Source of the DNA: Fibrobacter sp.
Lineage (GTDB): Bacteria; Fibrobacterota; Fibrobacteria; Fibrobacterales; Fibrobacteraceae
Assembly: GCA_024398935.1 (NCBI GenBank)
Contig: JAKSIH010000012.1
Location: 1-64,000, forward strand
Direction of reading: 5' to 3'
Length of the DNA: 64,000 nucleotides
A model generated the notes under the pieces. That model was not told the DNA's origin and did not search any database. It saw only the letters and a program-made list of their open reading frames with translations. This document shows positions 63,194-64,000 of this stretch, one piece after another (position 1 is the stretch's first letter; each line of letters starts with the position of its first letter). The position numbers and the translations under genes are program-made.

Positions 63194-64000
63194 TTATCTC
63201 TTAATATACAGGCTCTTGTCGATAATCATGTCGATGAGCTGGCTGTAGGTGATGCCGTTGCAGGCAGCCTGCTGGGGGAGAAGGCTGGTGGGAGTCATGC
63301 CGGGGAGCGTGTTGGTCTCGATGGCGAACAACTCGCCGTCCTTGGTAATACGGACGTCGGTGCGGCTGTAGCCTGCGCCACCCAGGGCGTAGTGGGCGTT
63401 CTTCACCAGTTCCTGGATGCGGGCGGTCAGTTCCGGAGCAAATTCCGCTGGAGTTACTTCCTTGCATTCGCCATTGTACTTGGCTTCGTAGTCGAAGTAT
63501 TCGCGGGTGGTCATGCGCATTTCGGTAGGCGGCAGGGGCTTTTCGCCTTCGATGTAGCCGCAGCTGGCTTCGCCACCGGCGATGAACTTTTCGCAGAGGA
63601 GACGGTTGGAATCCTTGAACAGGTCCTGAGCAATCTTGCCGGCTTCGTCCAAATCCTTAGCGATACCGATACCGATGGAAGAACCTCCCAGGGGGTCCTT
63701 GATGACCAGCGGGAAACCCAGTTCGTCGGAAACCTTCACCAAAGTGTCGCCGGTAAAGTCGTGCTTCCAGATGACCTTGTAAGGAGGAGTGGGAATGCCG
63801 TTTGCGCGGTAGATTTCCTTGGACTTGATCTTGTCCATGGCGAGGGCGGATGCCAAAAGTCCGCAACCGGTGTAGGGGATACCCCAGTTTTCAAGCATGG
63901 CCTGGATGTGACCATCTTCGCCCCACTTGCCGTGAAGAGCGAGGAATGCAATATCTGCATCAGGCAATTCGGAAAGAGCCGGATTCTTCTTTGTGTTTGC
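63194..64000 (-). CDS. ddl: D-alanine-D-alanine ligase, C-terminal part (cut by window end)
   Basis: Joins two D-alanines for peptidoglycan. The frame continues to the window end, so the N-terminus is missing. Visible: FLALHGKWGEDGHIQAMLE, YTGCGLLASALAMDK (ATP-grasp start), PLVIKDPLGGSSIGIGIA, CEKFIAGGEASCGYIEG and the metal-site motif IETNTLPGMTPTSLLPQQA. All fit Ddl. Its terminator region is the inverted heptad pair just downstream. Confidence 0.93.
   Translation of the reverse strand, partial: ANTKKNPALSELPDADIAFLALHGKWGEDGHIQAMLENWGIPYTGCGLLASALAMDKIKSKEIYRANGIPTPPYKVIWKHDFTGDTLVKVSDELGFPLVIKDPLGGSSIGIGIAKDLDEAGKIAQDLFKDSNRLLCEKFIAGGEASCGYIEGEKPLPPTEMRMTTREYFDYEAKYNGECKEVTPAEFAPELTARIQELVKNAHYALGGAGYSRTDVRITKDGELFAIETNTLPGMTPTSLLPQQAACNGITYSQLIDMIIDKSLYIKR

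Overview
The window looks like chromosomal DNA of a Fibrobacter-type plant-fibre degrader (phylum Fibrobacterota). The signs are a secreted pectate lyase and a GH5 cellulase with poly-serine linkers, two CBM11-like modules and repeated C-terminal tails, a GH9 enzyme, two PCMD-type lipoproteins with serine-rich linkers, a regulator of the TIGR02147 family (a Fibrobacter paralogous family), many outer-membrane beta-barrel and lipoprotein genes, and GC content near 48 percent. No phage, insertion sequence or CRISPR array was seen. The species cannot be fixed from the sequence alone.

Layout. 1-3.1 kb: 3' end of serA, a convergent acyl-CoA ligase and a small membrane protein. 3.2-8.9 kb: pectate lyase (PL1) and endoglucanase (GH5), both secreted, modular and independently terminated. 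9.0-13.5 kb: five-gene minus-strand operon (DUF6175-like lipoprotein, LPP20-like protein, TPM-domain protein, unknown, LemA). 13.6-19.5 kb: a serine-less alpha/beta hydrolase, an envelope cluster (lnt, rsmI, lipoprotein, divergent lpxH) and two unknown genes. 19.7-24.8 kb: a second serine-less hydrolase, three 137-bp structured tandem repeats, a TIGR02147 regulator coupled to a lipoprotein gene, tRNA-Gln, three 102-bp tandem repeats, and an RsmB-like methyltransferase with a possible leader peptide. 24.8-31.8 kb: a PEGA-like membrane protein and a three-gene outer-membrane/PCMD lipoprotein operon. 31.8-43.6 kb: housekeeping (trxA, hisF, tldD, murD, tpiA-secG-tRNA-Leu, recA-pncC) mixed with small envelope proteins, a DUF5683 protein and a CobC-like phosphatase. 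43.7-53.2 kb: SRP RNA, then a 2988-residue cadherin-repeat surface protein with three tandem 684-bp units. 53.3-64 kb: SUI1/YciH, a FecR-domain protein coupled to a beta-helix/barrel protein, nfo, a GH9 enzyme without signal peptide, elyC-like, rimI, tsaB and the 3' part of ddl.

How it fits together. PL1 and GH5 would open plant cell walls outside the cell. The giant cadherin protein and the PCMD lipoproteins are plausible surface or adhesion parts, and the signal-less GH9 could hydrolyse imported cello-oligomers. Lnt, LpxH, a BamE-like lipoprotein and several barrels show a standard two-membrane envelope.

The most unusual features are non-coding. Arrays of 7-bp degenerate repeats sit directly upstream of the start codons of several unrelated genes (hisF, the DUF5683 gene, the CobC-like phosphatase, tsaB). 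There is a 137-bp tandem element with nested stem-loops, a terminator-like hairpin and repeated GTGTTCYC motifs in the leader of the TIGR02147 gene, and a candidate 11-codon leader peptide overlapping the RsmB-like gene.
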